Counted from the stretch's first letter, positions 7,970 to 16,826 are shown. The stretch: 64,000 nt of DNA from Nocardia sp. XZ_19_385 (GCF_015355755.1 NZ_JACVEE010000001.1:744001-808000), one strand, 5' to 3'. Notes: a model not told the origin generated them from the sequence alone. Numbers and translations: made by a program.

Positions 7970-9040
7970 GTGACCGTCGACATCGTGGTGTGCGGGCTCG
8001 GGCCGGCCGGGCGGGCCTTGGCGCATCGCGGTCTGGCGCACGGGCTGTCGGTGACGGTGGTCGATCCAGCGCCGGAGCGGCGGTGGACGGCCACCTATGC
8101 GGCGTGGCTGGACGAGCTGCCGGGATGGTTGGATCCCACGGTGGTGGCGGCGGCAGTCGACAGGCCCGTGGCCTGGGGAACGCGCCGTCACGAACTGGGC
8201 CGGACGTACACGGTCCTCGACACCGCGAAGCTCCAGGAATCGCTGGATATAACCGGGGCACAGGTTATTTCGGATCGCGCGACTGACATCGACCGGAACT
8301 CTGTGACGCTGGCGTCCGGCGCGACAATTACCGCAGAGCGGGTGATCGATGCTCGGGGGCTCGCCCGATCCCCGGAGCGAGCCGAGCAGACCGCCTATGG
8401 CGTGATCGTCGACGAGCAGCGCGCAGCTGGGCTCGAACCGTTGTTCATGGATTGGCGGACCGACAACGGCGCGAATCCTGATGCGCCACGGTCGTTTCTC
8501 TACGCGGTGCCGCTCGGCGGTGGCGCGATGCTGCTCGAGGAAACCTGTCTGGCCGGACGCCCGGCCCTGGATTCGACCGAGTTACGCACCCGGTTGCAGC
8601 ATCGGTTGCGTTCGCGCGGAATCGAACTCGACGGTACCGAGCCGGTCGAGCGGGTCCGATTCCCGGTCGAAGGCGGCCGTCCCGGACGCGGCAGGTTCGG
8701 GGCCGCGGGCGGATTCACCCATCCCGCAACGGGATACAGCGTCGCGGCGTCGCTCGCCGCGGCGGATGCCGTAGCGGCGGGCGCATCCCCGTGGCCGCGG
8801 TCCGGCCGCGCCGTCCACAAACTGCGGTCCGCCGGGCTGCGGGCGCTACTCGCCCTGCCGCCCAACGATATTCCGCTCTTCTTCGACGCCTTCTTCACGC
8901 TCCACCCGCACTCACAGCGGGCCTACCTGTCCGGGCGTACCGACTTGCCGGGCACCGCGGCCGCGATGACCGCGTTGTTCGCCGCGCTCCCGATGCGCCT
9001 GCGCCACACCCTCGCGACGGCGGTCCTCCCCCGCCGTTAA
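7970..9040 (+). CDS. Lycopene cyclase-family flavoprotein
   Basis: This 356-residue flavoprotein has an N-terminal dinucleotide-binding motif VCGLGPAGRALA with E/D-ending second strand VTVVDP. Signatures shared with lycopene beta-cyclases follow: FMDWR, MLLEETCLAGRP and GGFTHPATGYSVA. In carotenogenesis these enzymes close the ends of lycopene into beta-ionone rings. No crtE/B/I genes are visible here, so the substrate could differ. It starts with GTG. Its stop codon overlaps the stop of the convergent minus-strand gene by 4 bases. Confidence 0.85.
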   Translation: MTVDIVVCGLGPAGRALAHRGLAHGLSVTVVDPAPERRWTATYAAWLDELPGWLDPTVVAAAVDRPVAWGTRRHELGRTYTVLDTAKLQESLDITGAQVISDRATDIDRNSVTLASGATITAERVIDARGLARSPERAEQTAYGVIVDEQRAAGLEPLFMDWRTDNGANPDAPRSFLYAVPLGGGAMLLEETCLAGRPALDSTELRTRLQHRLRSRGIELDGTEPVERVRFPVEGGRPGRGRFGAAGGFTHPATGYSVAASLAAADAVAAGASPWPRSGRAVHKLRSAGLRALLALPPNDIPLFFDAFFTLHPHSQRAYLSGRTDLPGTAAAMTALFAALPMRLRHTLATAVLPRR

Positions 9041-9891
9041 CGGAACATCAGGGCGAGCGCGGTATCGGTGTGCCGGTAGCGCAGGTATTTGTCGACGACC
9101 GCCTCGGCGACAACATCGGTCGCGGTCGCGACGGTGACCACCAGGAAGTTCTTCTTGGCCTCGGTCTTCCACTTGCCCTGGGCATAGTCCGGCACATAGG
9201 AGCCGGGGCGCAGGCGCAGATCCTTGCCGGTGAACTTGTCCTGCACGGCCGTCGCGGTCTGCTCGTCGGGCATCGTCAGCACGAACTGGGTGAGCATCAA
9301 ACCGCCGTTCTCGCTGCGGTAGACCAACTCCGAGGCGTACTGGCACCCGAGCGCGGTGAGCTTCGTGTCGCGCTCGATATCGCGGCAGCTGTCGTAGTCG
9401 CGTCCGTCGACCCATTCGGCGTGCAGCTCGACGCTCCCGAACTTGAAATTCCAGGTGTCCATACCGAATTCGGTGTAGCTGAAGCGATCACCGGGCTTGA
9501 CGGGAACCTGCTGGGTGGGGCTGGGCGCATTAGGTGCCAACGACACCGAACTCGTTGCGCCGGAGGCCTCTTCCGTGGTCGACCCGTTGTCCCGGAACAG
9601 GAAGAACGCGCTACCCGCCGTCAGCACAAGCAACGCGACTAGACTCAGCGCGACGAGGCGGCCGGGCCCCCGCCGCGAATTGTCCTCTAGCGCAGGAACT
9701 TCCACAGCTGAGGTTTGCAGATCAGTCGGTGCGGCGGCGAAATCGGCCCACCCCAGAACCCCCGAATTCTTCGGCGCCTCAGGAACTTTCGCTACCTCGT
9801 CCGGCCAGGACACCCACTCGGGTTCCTGCCCCCACCGGTCCGGGTCCCGCTGCGGGTAGGGTCCGCCACCGAACCCAGGCGGATACGTCAT
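9037..9891 (-). CDS. Membrane-anchored hypothetical protein with extracellular domain
   Basis: This 284-residue protein has a Pro/Trp-rich cytoplasmic N-terminus (about 75 residues), one transmembrane helix (LVALSLVALLVLTAGSAFFLF) and an external domain of about 170 residues with two cysteines (YDSC, LGCQY). It looks like an actinobacterial surface protein of unknown function. The start at 9891 is supported by GGAGGAAGGACAG immediately upstream, so a longer upstream reading is rejected. Convergent with, and overlapping by 4 bases, the cyclase gene; divergent from ku. Confidence 0.8.
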   Translation of the reverse strand: MTYPPGFGGGPYPQRDPDRWGQEPEWVSWPDEVAKVPEAPKNSGVLGWADFAAAPTDLQTSAVEVPALEDNSRRGPGRLVALSLVALLVLTAGSAFFLFRDNGSTTEEASGATSSVSLAPNAPSPTQQVPVKPGDRFSYTEFGMDTWNFKFGSVELHAEWVDGRDYDSCRDIERDTKLTALGCQYASELVYRSENGGLMLTQFVLTMPDEQTATAVQDKFTGKDLRLRPGSYVPDYAQGKWKTEAKKNFLVVTVATATDVVAEAVVDKYLRYRHTDTALALMFR

Positions 9892-10037
9892 CGCTGTCCT
9901 TCCTCCACCACCGACGTCCGTCCCATCCACGCGGGCGCGCCTTGGCTGGCTACGACCCTACCGGTCGGGTACCGATCCGCGACGCGCGGAAGTCCGTTTC
10001 GCTCGCGTATTCGAATTGCTTCCGCCATCATGGAGAG

Positions 10038-10973
10038 ATGCGAGCTATTTGGAAGGGCTCGATCGCGTTCGGGCTGGTCAACGTCCCGGTCAAGGTGTAC
10101 ACCGCCACCGAGGACCATGACATCCGGTTCCACCAGGTGCACGCCAAAGACGGCGGGCGCATCAAATATGACCGGGTATGCACGGTCTGCGGGAAATCCG
10201 TGCAATACGCCGACATCGACAAGGCCTATGAATCGCCCGAGGGCGAAAAGGTCATGTTGACCGACGAGGATTTCGCGAAACTTCCCGCCGCGGAGAAACA
10301 CGAGATTCCGGTCCTGCAGTTCGTGCCCTCCGAACAGATCGACCCGGTCCTGTTCGAGAAGAGCTACTACCTGGAGCCGGATTCGAATACGCCCAAGGCG
10401 TACGTGTTGCTGGCCACGACGCTCGAACAGATCGACCGGACCGCGCTCGTGCACTTCACGCTGCGGCAGAAAACCAGGCTGGCGGCGCTGCGGGTGCGCG
10501 ACGGCGTGCTGGTGCTGCAGACGCTGCTGTGGCCGGACGAGGTGCGCGCCGTCGAATTCGAATCGCTCGAGGATGCCGCCGAACCGCGACCGCAGGAAAT
10601 CAAGATGGCCGAAACGCTGGTCGCCACCATGTCCGACGATTTCGATCCCGATCTCTACAAGGACGAATATCAGATCGAACTGAAGCGGCTGCTCGACGAG
10701 GCCATTGCCAGCGGCACCGGCAAGGTGCAGAGCCAGCCCGAAGCGGCGCCCGCGGAAATGGATGCCGAGGTCGTCGACCTGGTCGCCGCGTTGCAGCGCA
10801 GCCTGGAAGCCAGTGGCCGCCGTTCGGCCTCCGGTAACGGCGCGGAGAAGAAACCCGCCAAGAAGGCGCCGGCGAAGAAAGCCGCCGCGAAGGCGACCAA
10901 GTCCACCGCCAAGGCCGCCGACAAGCCGGCCAAGAAGACAGCGAAGAAGGCCGCGGCCCGCAAGGGGGCGTGA
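10038..10973 (+). CDS. ku: Ku homologue, non-homologous end-joining
   Basis: This 311-residue bacterial Ku begins with the family opening MRAIWKGSIAFGLVNVPVK and contains the Ku core with the Cys pair CTVCGK and YYLEPD. Ku homodimers ring broken DNA ends and recruit LigD. From about residue 265 there is a Lys/Ala-rich tail (KKPAKKAPAKKAAAK and onward), as in several actinobacterial Ku proteins, giving extra non-specific DNA contact. No ligD is in the window. GGAGAG lies directly before the ATG. Confidence 0.97.
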   Translation: MRAIWKGSIAFGLVNVPVKVYTATEDHDIRFHQVHAKDGGRIKYDRVCTVCGKSVQYADIDKAYESPEGEKVMLTDEDFAKLPAAEKHEIPVLQFVPSEQIDPVLFEKSYYLEPDSNTPKAYVLLATTLEQIDRTALVHFTLRQKTRLAALRVRDGVLVLQTLLWPDEVRAVEFESLEDAAEPRPQEIKMAETLVATMSDDFDPDLYKDEYQIELKRLLDEAIASGTGKVQSQPEAAPAEMDAEVVDLVAALQRSLEASGRRSASGNGAEKKPAKKAPAKKAAAKATKSTAKAADKPAKKTAKKAAARKGA

Positions 10974-11040
10974 GCAAACACGCATTACCCGCCTGGAGCG
11001 GCGCGACCACGGTTGCGCGCGCTGCTGGCAAACTGGCGGC

Positions 11041-11601
11041 ATGGACTCCGCCATAGCGATCGTCCCGATGGGCCTTGGTCACCTACGCCAAGTGCTCGAC
11101 CTCGGGCACGAGGTTTTCGACACCACCGCCAAGCCCTACACCTCGTGGTCGCTGACCAGCGTCGCCGAACATCTCGACAGCCACGACAACGCCTGCTGGG
11201 TCGCCCTCGACTCCGATCGCGTGGTCGGATTCGTCCTCGGTTCGATGGAATTCGAGCTGCGCGACGACTGGGGCTACCTGGAGTGGATCGCGGTCGCACC
11301 GGACATGCAGGGCCGGGGTCTCGCCCGCCGCCTGGTCGACGTCTGTTCGGCCGCCTTGTTCGCCGCCGGGGCCCGCCGCATCGTCACCGACGTCGAGGAG
11401 CGCAACGCCGCCTCCGCCGCCCTGATGACCCGCAGCGGCTTCACCGCCGCCGCCACCGTCACCCTGTTCGTCCGCCCGAATCCCGATGAGCCCCAGGAAG
11501 TCTCGGAGGACGAAGCGCTGCCGCCGATCGCCCCCGGCACCAAACGGGCCCTGATCCGCCGCGGCCGCCTGGCCGGGGAAGGCCGCGGCAGCATCCGCTG
11601 A
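11041..11601 (+). CDS. GNAT-family N-acetyltransferase
   Basis: This 186-residue GNAT protein has the acetyl-CoA-binding motif A WIAVAPDMQGRGLARRLVDV (Q/RxxGxG/A), followed by ERNAASAALMTRSGF, the usual motif B. The C-terminal tail of about 40 residues (EPQEVSEDEALPPIAPG and onward) is charged and outside the fold. The substrate cannot be predicted; protein N-terminus, antibiotic and metabolite acetylation are all possible. It lies 67 bases after ku on the same strand. Confidence 0.88.
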   Translation: MDSAIAIVPMGLGHLRQVLDLGHEVFDTTAKPYTSWSLTSVAEHLDSHDNACWVALDSDRVVGFVLGSMEFELRDDWGYLEWIAVAPDMQGRGLARRLVDVCSAALFAAGARRIVTDVEERNAASAALMTRSGFTAAATVTLFVRPNPDEPQEVSEDEALPPIAPGTKRALIRRGRLAGEGRGSIR

Positions 11602-11621
11602 CGGTCAGCGCATGGCGGGGG

Positions 11622-12281
11622 TCAGCCTTCCTCGGCGCGGGCGCGTCCCTCTTCGAAGAACGCCAGCAAGCTCGACGCCGTTCGCAGTTCCTCGCGCGGG
11701 CGCAGCGCACCGAACGGGGCGTTCCAGAACTCGCCGGTGCGCGGGGTCCAGGGACCGACGTAGGCGTAGGGGGCGGGGTGGCCCGCGTCGCCCGGGGAGA
11801 CGCCGAAGTTCACCTCGGCCCGGCTGCTGGCCAGGTCGAAGTGCTCGGGCCACAGGACCGGGGTGACGTCGGGTGCCAGGCAGCGGAGCGCCGCGTCGCC
11901 GGTGGCGAACCAGTCCCCGATGATGGCGGCGGCCTCCGGATCGACGTGGACCTCGTCGTCGAGTTGCCGGCCGGTGGTGTCGGCGTACAACCCTTCCGGT
12001 GCGCCCGGCCCGATCCCGGCGGCCTTCGCGATCTGGTTGTAGGTGCCCTCCAACGGCACTCGGCCCCCGCCCGGGCCCACGAGGCCGGTCCCCAGTACCG
12101 ACACCGCCAGTTTGGCGCCGCCGAATCCGCCGAGCACCACCCGTAGCCGGATGGTCCCGAACTCGCGATACTGCGGTCCCGCGATCAGCAGCTCCGCGAT
12201 CCCGTGCAGCGACTCCCTGGTCTCCCGGTACTTTGCCTCGTCCACACCGCAAATCATCTCCGGTACGGACGTCCGATACAC
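11622..12281 (-). CDS. Conserved hypothetical protein
   Basis: The protein has up to 219 residues, no signal peptide and no transmembrane helix. It is rich in Gly/Pro, with recognisable blocks IRLRVVLGGFGGAKLAVSV, DEVHVDPEAAAIIGDWF and TPVLWPEHFDLA; I recall similar actinobacterial proteins without a function. The start is uncertain: GTG 12281, ATG 12257 and GTG 12245 are all in frame. It is divergent from the ArsR-SRPBCC operon, and one ArsR operator lies between them, so it could also be under ArsR control. Confidence 0.7.
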   Translation of the reverse strand: MYRTSVPEMICGVDEAKYRETRESLHGIAELLIAGPQYREFGTIRLRVVLGGFGGAKLAVSVLGTGLVGPGGGRVPLEGTYNQIAKAAGIGPGAPEGLYADTTGRQLDDEVHVDPEAAAIIGDWFATGDAALRCLAPDVTPVLWPEHFDLASSRAEVNFGVSPGDAGHPAPYAYVGPWTPRTGEFWNAPFGALRPREELRTASSLLAFFEEGRARAEEG

Positions 12282-12308
12282 CCGTTTCGGCTCAGGTCCG
12301 CAATTTAT

Positions 12309-12364
12309 TCAACCAATTGGTTGACCAATGCCGCGGACCCCGGCATACTCAACCATGTGGTTGA
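12309..12364 (+). promoter_or_regulatory. arsR promoter with two identical-consensus operators
   Basis: A perfect 16-bp palindrome TCAACCAATTGGTTGA sits at 12309-12324 and a second copy TCAACCATGTGGTTGA (arms TCAACCA/TGGTTGA) at 12349-12364, 40 bp centre to centre, so on the same DNA face. Between them reads a -35 TTGACC (12321-12326), a 17-bp spacer and a -10 CATACT (12344-12349), placing transcription start at or next to the GTG start codon at 12357. The first operator covers the -35 and the second covers the start site. This implies a leaderless mRNA repressed by its own ArsR product. Confidence 0.8.
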
Positions 12365-12692
12365 ACATGAATCCGAGCGGCTGGACGCCCTGTTCCACGC
12401 CCTGTCGCATCCGACCCGGCGCGGCATGCTCCGGCAGCTCGCCGAGCACGAATGCAGCGTGGGCGAGCTGGCCGAGCCGTACGCGATGACCTTCGCGGGC
12501 GCCTCCAAGCACGTGCAGGTGCTGGAGCGGGCCGGGCTGGTGCGCCGCAGTGTGCAAGGCCGGATTCATCTCTGCCGCCTCGATCCCGCCCCGATCCGGG
12601 CGGGTGCCGAATGGATGCGCTACTACGAGCGCTTCTGGACCGAGCGGCTCGATCGCTTGGAAGAACTCCTGCGAAAAGAGGACGAAGCATGA
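12357..12692 (+). CDS. ArsR-family transcriptional repressor
   Basis: This 111-residue winged-helix protein has the motif LFHALSHPTRRGMLRQLAEHECSVGEL followed by the recognition helix FAGASKHVQVLERAGLVRR. There are no metal-binding cysteine pairs, so it belongs to the non-metal ArsR group usually paired with SRPBCC proteins. The GTG at 12357 is chosen because the protein fold begins there and the promoter predicts a leaderless start. Its last codons overlap the downstream SRPBCC gene in an ATGA. Likely ligand: a small hydrophobic molecule bound by the partner (inference). Confidence 0.93.
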   Translation: MVEHESERLDALFHALSHPTRRGMLRQLAEHECSVGELAEPYAMTFAGASKHVQVLERAGLVRRSVQGRIHLCRLDPAPIRAGAEWMRYYERFWTERLDRLEELLRKEDEA

Positions 12693-13219
12693 CCGCACAA
12701 CAGATTTCCGACTACGGCACAGTGACCGAACCCGGCGCGGTGCGTCTGGAGCGCCTGCTGCCCGGCCCGATCGACCGAGTCTGGCGCTACGTCACCGACG
12801 CCGAACTGCGCCGCTCCTGGCTGGCCGCCGGCGATATGGAACTCCAGGACGGCGGCAGCGCCGAATTGATCTGGCGCAACGCGGAATTGACCGGACCCGA
12901 GGACCCGGCGCCGAAGGAGCACGCCGGTGAGCACCGCGAGCACGGCACGGTGCTGTCCTGCGATCCGCCGCGCCTGCTCGCCTTCACCTGGAGCAACGGC
13001 TCGATCATCACGATCACGCTGACACCGGTCGAGGACCGCGTGCACCTGGAGCTGACCCACAGCAAGCTGCCCGATCGCGCGGAGATGGTGGGCGTCTCCT
13101 CCGGCTGGCACTGCCACCTGGATCTGCTGGCCTCCCGGCTGGCCGAGCGCACCCCGGATCCGTTCTGGGCCAAGATGGATCGGCTGCAGGCCGAGTACGC
13201 CGAACGTATTCCCGAGTAG
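12689..13219 (+). CDS. SRPBCC (AHSA1-like) domain protein
   Basis: This 176-residue single-domain START/AHSA1 fold shows the N-terminal signature VRLERLLPGPIDRVWRYVTDAELRRSWLA, central PRLLAFTWSN and the C-terminal helix SGWHCHLDLLASRLAER. Such proteins have a helix-grip hydrophobic pocket. It is translationally coupled to arsR by a 4-base overlap, a common pairing in Actinobacteria in which the regulator controls the SRPBCC gene. Ligand unknown. Confidence 0.9.
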   Translation: MTAQQISDYGTVTEPGAVRLERLLPGPIDRVWRYVTDAELRRSWLAAGDMELQDGGSAELIWRNAELTGPEDPAPKEHAGEHREHGTVLSCDPPRLLAFTWSNGSIITITLTPVEDRVHLELTHSKLPDRAEMVGVSSGWHCHLDLLASRLAERTPDPFWAKMDRLQAEYAERIPE

Positions 13220-13231
13220 TCCCGAATGCGC

Positions 13232-13264
13232 CGAGCCCGTTCACCTTCCGGATGAACGGGCTCG
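13232..13264. terminator. Hairpin between convergent genes
   Basis: A perfect 12-bp stem CGAGCCCGTTCA/TGAACGGGCTCG with a 9-base loop lies between the SRPBCC gene and the convergent metQ-like gene. It has no strong T tract. Symmetric placement suggests a bidirectional terminator. Confidence 0.7.
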
Positions 13265-13282
13265 AGCACTGTTGTACGCCAA

Positions 13283-14146
13283 CTACTTCCGGAACTTCGC
13301 TTCCAGCTCCCGCAGTGTCGCCTGTAGGTCGGCCGGATCGTTGGTCTTGAAGATGCCGTCATACCCGGTCTCCGCGCGCACCGCGGCTTCGACCTCCGGA
13401 TCGTGGTAGAGCTTGGCCACCGCGAGCAGCCGCGGGTTGTCCTTGTCGGCGGCGCGAACCGCGAAGATGTTGATGTACTGCTTCAGTTCCGGGCGCTCGG
13501 GATCATCGGTGTAGATGACCTCCTGCTGCGTGAGCCCGGCCGGTCGCGCGAAAGTGTCGTCGACGAACGCCGCGTCCACGCTCTCCAGCGACGGCGCGGT
13601 CAGCGTCGGGTCGATGGCCTTCAGGCTCACCTTCGAGGCGGCGGTATCGACGTCCTCGATCTTGGAATCCCAGCTCGGTCCACCCTTCAGTACGATCAGC
13701 CCGGCCGCGGCCAGGCCCAGCAGTGGCCGCACCTGATTGGCCGGATTGTTGCTCAGCGTGATCTGCCCACCCTGCGGAATGTCTTTGACCGACTTGTGCT
13801 TCCGCGAGTACAGCGTCAGCGGGAAGATCTCGCTGGCGCCGATCGGCACCAGGGTGTCGTTGTTGCGGACGTTGTAGTTGGCCAGGTACCGCACGTGCTG
13901 GAACTTGTTGATGTCGATCCGCTGCTGCGCGAGCGCCGGGTTCGGCTGGTTGTAGTCGGTGAAGTTGACGAACTCGACCGTGATGCCCTGGTCGGCAGCC
14001 TTCCGTTTGAAGACCTCCCAGTGCGGCTGTGCGAGATCGTTCACACCAACGCGCACCACGTCGGCATTGTGCTCGCGGCCACAGCCGACCGTCGTGAGCA
14101 GGGCTAACAGCAGAGGGATCAGCAGCACTCGGCGCAGATTTCGCAT
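13283..14146 (-). CDS. MetQ/NlpA-family methionine-binding lipoprotein (paralogue)
   Basis: This 287-residue lipoprotein has a hydrophobic leader and lipobox TTVGC, then an NlpA fold: VRVGVNDLAQPHWEVFKRKAADQGITVEFVNFTDYNQPNPAL. MetQ proteins deliver D/L-methionine to the MetNI permease. It is divergent from the complete metQNI set and about 40% similar by eye to its neighbour, so it may give the shared permease a second specificity. ATG 14146 is used; a TTG at 14155 is possible. Confidence 0.88.
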   Translation of the reverse strand: MRNLRRVLLIPLLLALLTTVGCGREHNADVVRVGVNDLAQPHWEVFKRKAADQGITVEFVNFTDYNQPNPALAQQRIDINKFQHVRYLANYNVRNNDTLVPIGASEIFPLTLYSRKHKSVKDIPQGGQITLSNNPANQVRPLLGLAAAGLIVLKGGPSWDSKIEDVDTAASKVSLKAIDPTLTAPSLESVDAAFVDDTFARPAGLTQQEVIYTDDPERPELKQYINIFAVRAADKDNPRLLAVAKLYHDPEVEAAVRAETGYDGIFKTNDPADLQATLRELEAKFRK

Positions 14147-14278
14147 TGGAGGCAACCTAGACGCGCGTCCAGGAATTCGCCAGAGTTTTGCTCAGCACAA
14201 TTCGAACCGTTGCCCACCGCACCACTCCCCCGCTTGGATAACCGGGTTCGTATCCGCCACAAGCATTCAGGAGTAGTT

Positions 14279-15151
14279 GTGAAGTTCACTCGGGCACTGG
14301 CGATCCCGGTCCTCGTAGCCACCGCGGCCCTCACCCTCACCGCCTGCGGTAAAGACGAGAGCTCCTCCGGCACGGTAGTGCGTATCGGCACCACCGACAA
14401 GGACAAGGCCTGGGAGGTCTTCGAGCAGAAGGCCAAGGACAAGGGCATCACCCTGAAGATCACCAACTTCTCCGACTACAAGCAGCCGAATCTCGCGCTG
14501 GCGCAGAAGCAGATCGACGTCAATCTCTTCCAGCATCTGCAGTTCCTCGGGGCCTACAACGTCGCCAACAACGACAGCCTCACCCCGATCGGCTCGACCT
14601 ACATCGTGCCACTGGGCCTGTACTCGAAGAAGCACAAGAGCTTGGCCGACATCCCGGCCGGCGGCGAGATCGCCATCCCGAACGACCCGACCAATCAGGC
14701 GCGGGCGCTGTTCGTGCTGCAGGCCGCCGGTCTGCTGAAGCTGTCCTCGGACACCCGTCAGCCCTCGCCCGCCGATATCGACAAGGGCGCGTCGAAGGTG
14801 AAGGTGACCCCGGTCGACGCCGCCCAGACCGCGTTGTCGCTCGCCTCGGTGGACGGGTCGATCATCAACAACACCTTCCTGGAGCGCTCCGGCGTAGACC
14901 CGAAATCAGCGCTCTACAAGGATGATCCGGCGAACCCGGCGGCCGAGCCGTACATCAACGTGATCGTGACCCGGGCCGAGGACAAGAACAACCCGCTCTA
15001 CAACCAGCTCATCGACATCTGGCGCGATCCGGCGGTGCAGCAGGCGCACAGCGAAGTCACCAAGGGCACCGCTGTCTCGGTGAACCGCCCGGCCGGGGAC
15101 CTGGAACAGATCCTGACCCGGGTGCAGCAGACCACCCGCGACGGCAAGTGA
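14279..15151 (+). CDS. metQ: MetQ methionine-binding lipoprotein of ABC importer
   Basis: This 290-residue protein has a signal sequence ending in lipobox LTLTAC, followed by the NlpA domain (VRIGTTDKDKAWEVFEQKAKDKGITLKI, DYKQPNLALAQKQIDVNLFQHL). It captures methionine outside the membrane and docks on MetI. The GTG start is fixed by AGGAG at 14269-14273. Its stop overlaps the metN GTG start, so metQ-metN-metI form one operon. The 130-bp upstream gap carries only a weak GGATA/TATCC hairpin; no SAM riboswitch is recognisable. Confidence 0.93.
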   Translation: MKFTRALAIPVLVATAALTLTACGKDESSSGTVVRIGTTDKDKAWEVFEQKAKDKGITLKITNFSDYKQPNLALAQKQIDVNLFQHLQFLGAYNVANNDSLTPIGSTYIVPLGLYSKKHKSLADIPAGGEIAIPNDPTNQARALFVLQAAGLLKLSSDTRQPSPADIDKGASKVKVTPVDAAQTALSLASVDGSIINNTFLERSGVDPKSALYKDDPANPAAEPYINVIVTRAEDKNNPLYNQLIDIWRDPAVQQAHSEVTKGTAVSVNRPAGDLEQILTRVQQTTRDGK

Positions 15152-16161
15152 GCGACGTCCCGGCCGTCGAATTCCGTTCGGTCACCAAGGTTTTCGGCAA
15201 GGGCGAGCAGCGCCAGACCGCGCTCGACAACATCGACCTGCGCATCGAAAAGGGTGAGATCTTCGGCGTCATCGGCTATTCCGGCGCGGGTAAGTCCACG
15301 CTGGTGCGGCTGATCAACGCCCTGGAGAAGCCGACCAGCGGCACCGTCGAGATCTCCGGCACCCCCATCACTGGGGTGTCGGAGCGCGAGGTGCGGCGGC
15401 TGCGCCGCGATATCGGCATGGTGTTCCAGCAGTTCAACCTGTTCCGATCCCGCACGGCCGCAGGCAATGTCGAGTATCCGCTGAAGGTGGCGGGCTGGAA
15501 GCGCGCCGAACGCAAGGCGCGGGTCGCCGAGTTGCTGGAGTTCGTCGGCCTGTCCGACAAGGCCCGCAGCTATCCGGATCAACTGTCCGGCGGGCAGAAG
15601 CAGCGGGTCGGCATCGCCCGGGCGCTGGCGACTTCGCCGTCGCTGCTGCTCGCCGACGAGTCGACCTCGGCGCTGGATCCGGAGACCACCGGCGAGGTGC
15701 TGCGACTGCTCCGCAAGATCAACCGCGAGCTCGGCGTCACCATCGTGGTCATCACCCACGAGATGGATGTGATCCGCGCGGTGGCCGACCGAGTCGCGGT
15801 GCTCGCCGAGGGCCGGATCGTCGAATTGGCCAGCACCTTCGAGGTTTTCGCGACCCCGCAGGCGGCGCCGACCCGGTCCTTCGTGGAGACCGTGCTGCAC
15901 GACCGGCCTTCGGACGCGGAGCGGAAGACACTGACCGACCGGCACGGCGGCCGGCTGGTCACAGTCGCCATCGATGACGAGCGCGGCATCGGTGCGGCGC
16001 TGGCCACGGCCACGCACGCCGACGTCCGGTTCGAAGTGGTCTACGGCGGCGTACGGACCTTGCAGGACAAGACATTCGGCAGCCTCACGCTGGCGCTGCA
16101 CGGCCCCGACGACGCCGTCGCCAAGGTGATCGGCGAACTCGAGACAGCCGGAAAGGGGTAG
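15148..16161 (+). CDS. metN: MetN methionine ABC transporter ATPase
   Basis: This 337-residue ATPase has Walker A GYSGAGKS at 43-50, signature LSGGQ at 146-150 and Walker B LLLADE at 166-171. The C-terminal domain (about 265-337, ending VYGGVRTLQDKTFGSLTL and onward) is the NIL ferredoxin-like domain through which cytoplasmic methionine inhibits transport. It starts GTG in a GTGA overlap with metQ. Confidence 0.95.
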   Translation: MSDVPAVEFRSVTKVFGKGEQRQTALDNIDLRIEKGEIFGVIGYSGAGKSTLVRLINALEKPTSGTVEISGTPITGVSEREVRRLRRDIGMVFQQFNLFRSRTAAGNVEYPLKVAGWKRAERKARVAELLEFVGLSDKARSYPDQLSGGQKQRVGIARALATSPSLLLADESTSALDPETTGEVLRLLRKINRELGVTIVVITHEMDVIRAVADRVAVLAEGRIVELASTFEVFATPQAAPTRSFVETVLHDRPSDAERKTLTDRHGGRLVTVAIDDERGIGAALATATHADVRFEVVYGGVRTLQDKTFGSLTLALHGPDDAVAKVIGELETAGKG

Positions 16162-16163
16162 CC

Positions 16164-16826
16164 GTGCATACGGATTGGGACAAGCTCCAGCCGGTACTGC
16201 TCGAATCCATCGGCACCACCATCTATCTCGTGCTGCTCACCTTCGTGGTGGGCGGGGTGATCGGGTTGTTCCTGGGCACCGCGCTCTACACCACCCGCAA
16301 GGGCGGTCTGCTGGCCAACACACCCGTGCACGTGCTGCTGAACGTGCTGGTCAACGTGGTGCGGCCGATCCCGTTCATCATCCTGCTGGCCGCGCTCGGC
16401 CCGATCACCCTGGAGGTGGTCGGCACCACCATCGGCACCGAGGCGGCGGCGTTCGTGATGATCGTCGCGGCGTCGTTCGGCATTGCCCGCATCGTCGAGC
16501 AGAATCTGGTGACGGTGGATCCCGGCGTGATCGAAGCTGCCCGCGCGGTCGGCGCGGGTCCGCTGCGGATCATTTTTACACTGCTGATCCCGGAAGCCTT
16601 GGGCCCCTTGGTCCTCGGCTACACCTTCGTCGTCATCGCGATCGTCGACATGTCGGCTATGGCGGGCACTGTCGGCGGCGGCGGACTGGGCGATTTCGCC
16701 CTGGTCTACGGCTATCAGCGCTTCGACTGGCAGGTCACCCTGGTGGCCACGCTCATCATCATCGCCGGGGTGCAGGGCATCCAGTTCCTCGGCAACTGGC
16801 TGGCCCGGAAGGTCCTGCGGCGCTAG
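16164..16826 (+). CDS. metI: MetI methionine ABC transporter permease
   Basis: This 220-residue membrane protein has five to six hydrophobic segments and the EAA loop (EAARAVGAGPLRIIFTLLIPEALGPL) that contacts MetN. It opens with a GTG 2 bases after metN. Together with MetN and the MetQ lipoproteins it forms the methionine importer. Confidence 0.95.
   Translation: MHTDWDKLQPVLLESIGTTIYLVLLTFVVGGVIGLFLGTALYTTRKGGLLANTPVHVLLNVLVNVVRPIPFIILLAALGPITLEVVGTTIGTEAAAFVMIVAASFGIARIVEQNLVTVDPGVIEAARAVGAGPLRIIFTLLIPEALGPLVLGYTFVVIAIVDMSAMAGTVGGGGLGDFALVYGYQRFDWQVTLVATLIIIAGVQGIQFLGNWLARKVLRR

Noticed and set aside
7970..9040. Carotenoid biosynthesis cluster
   Set aside because: Only a lycopene cyclase-like gene is present; no phytoene synthase, desaturase or prenyl synthase gene is in the flanks.
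10974..11040. LigD or other end-joining partner next to ku
   Set aside because: The neighbouring gene is a GNAT acetyltransferase; no ligase or polymerase domain is found in the window.
14147..14278. SAM riboswitch upstream of the met genes
   Set aside because: Only a weak GGATA/TATCC hairpin is visible; I could not trace the helices or conserved core of a SAM-type aptamer.
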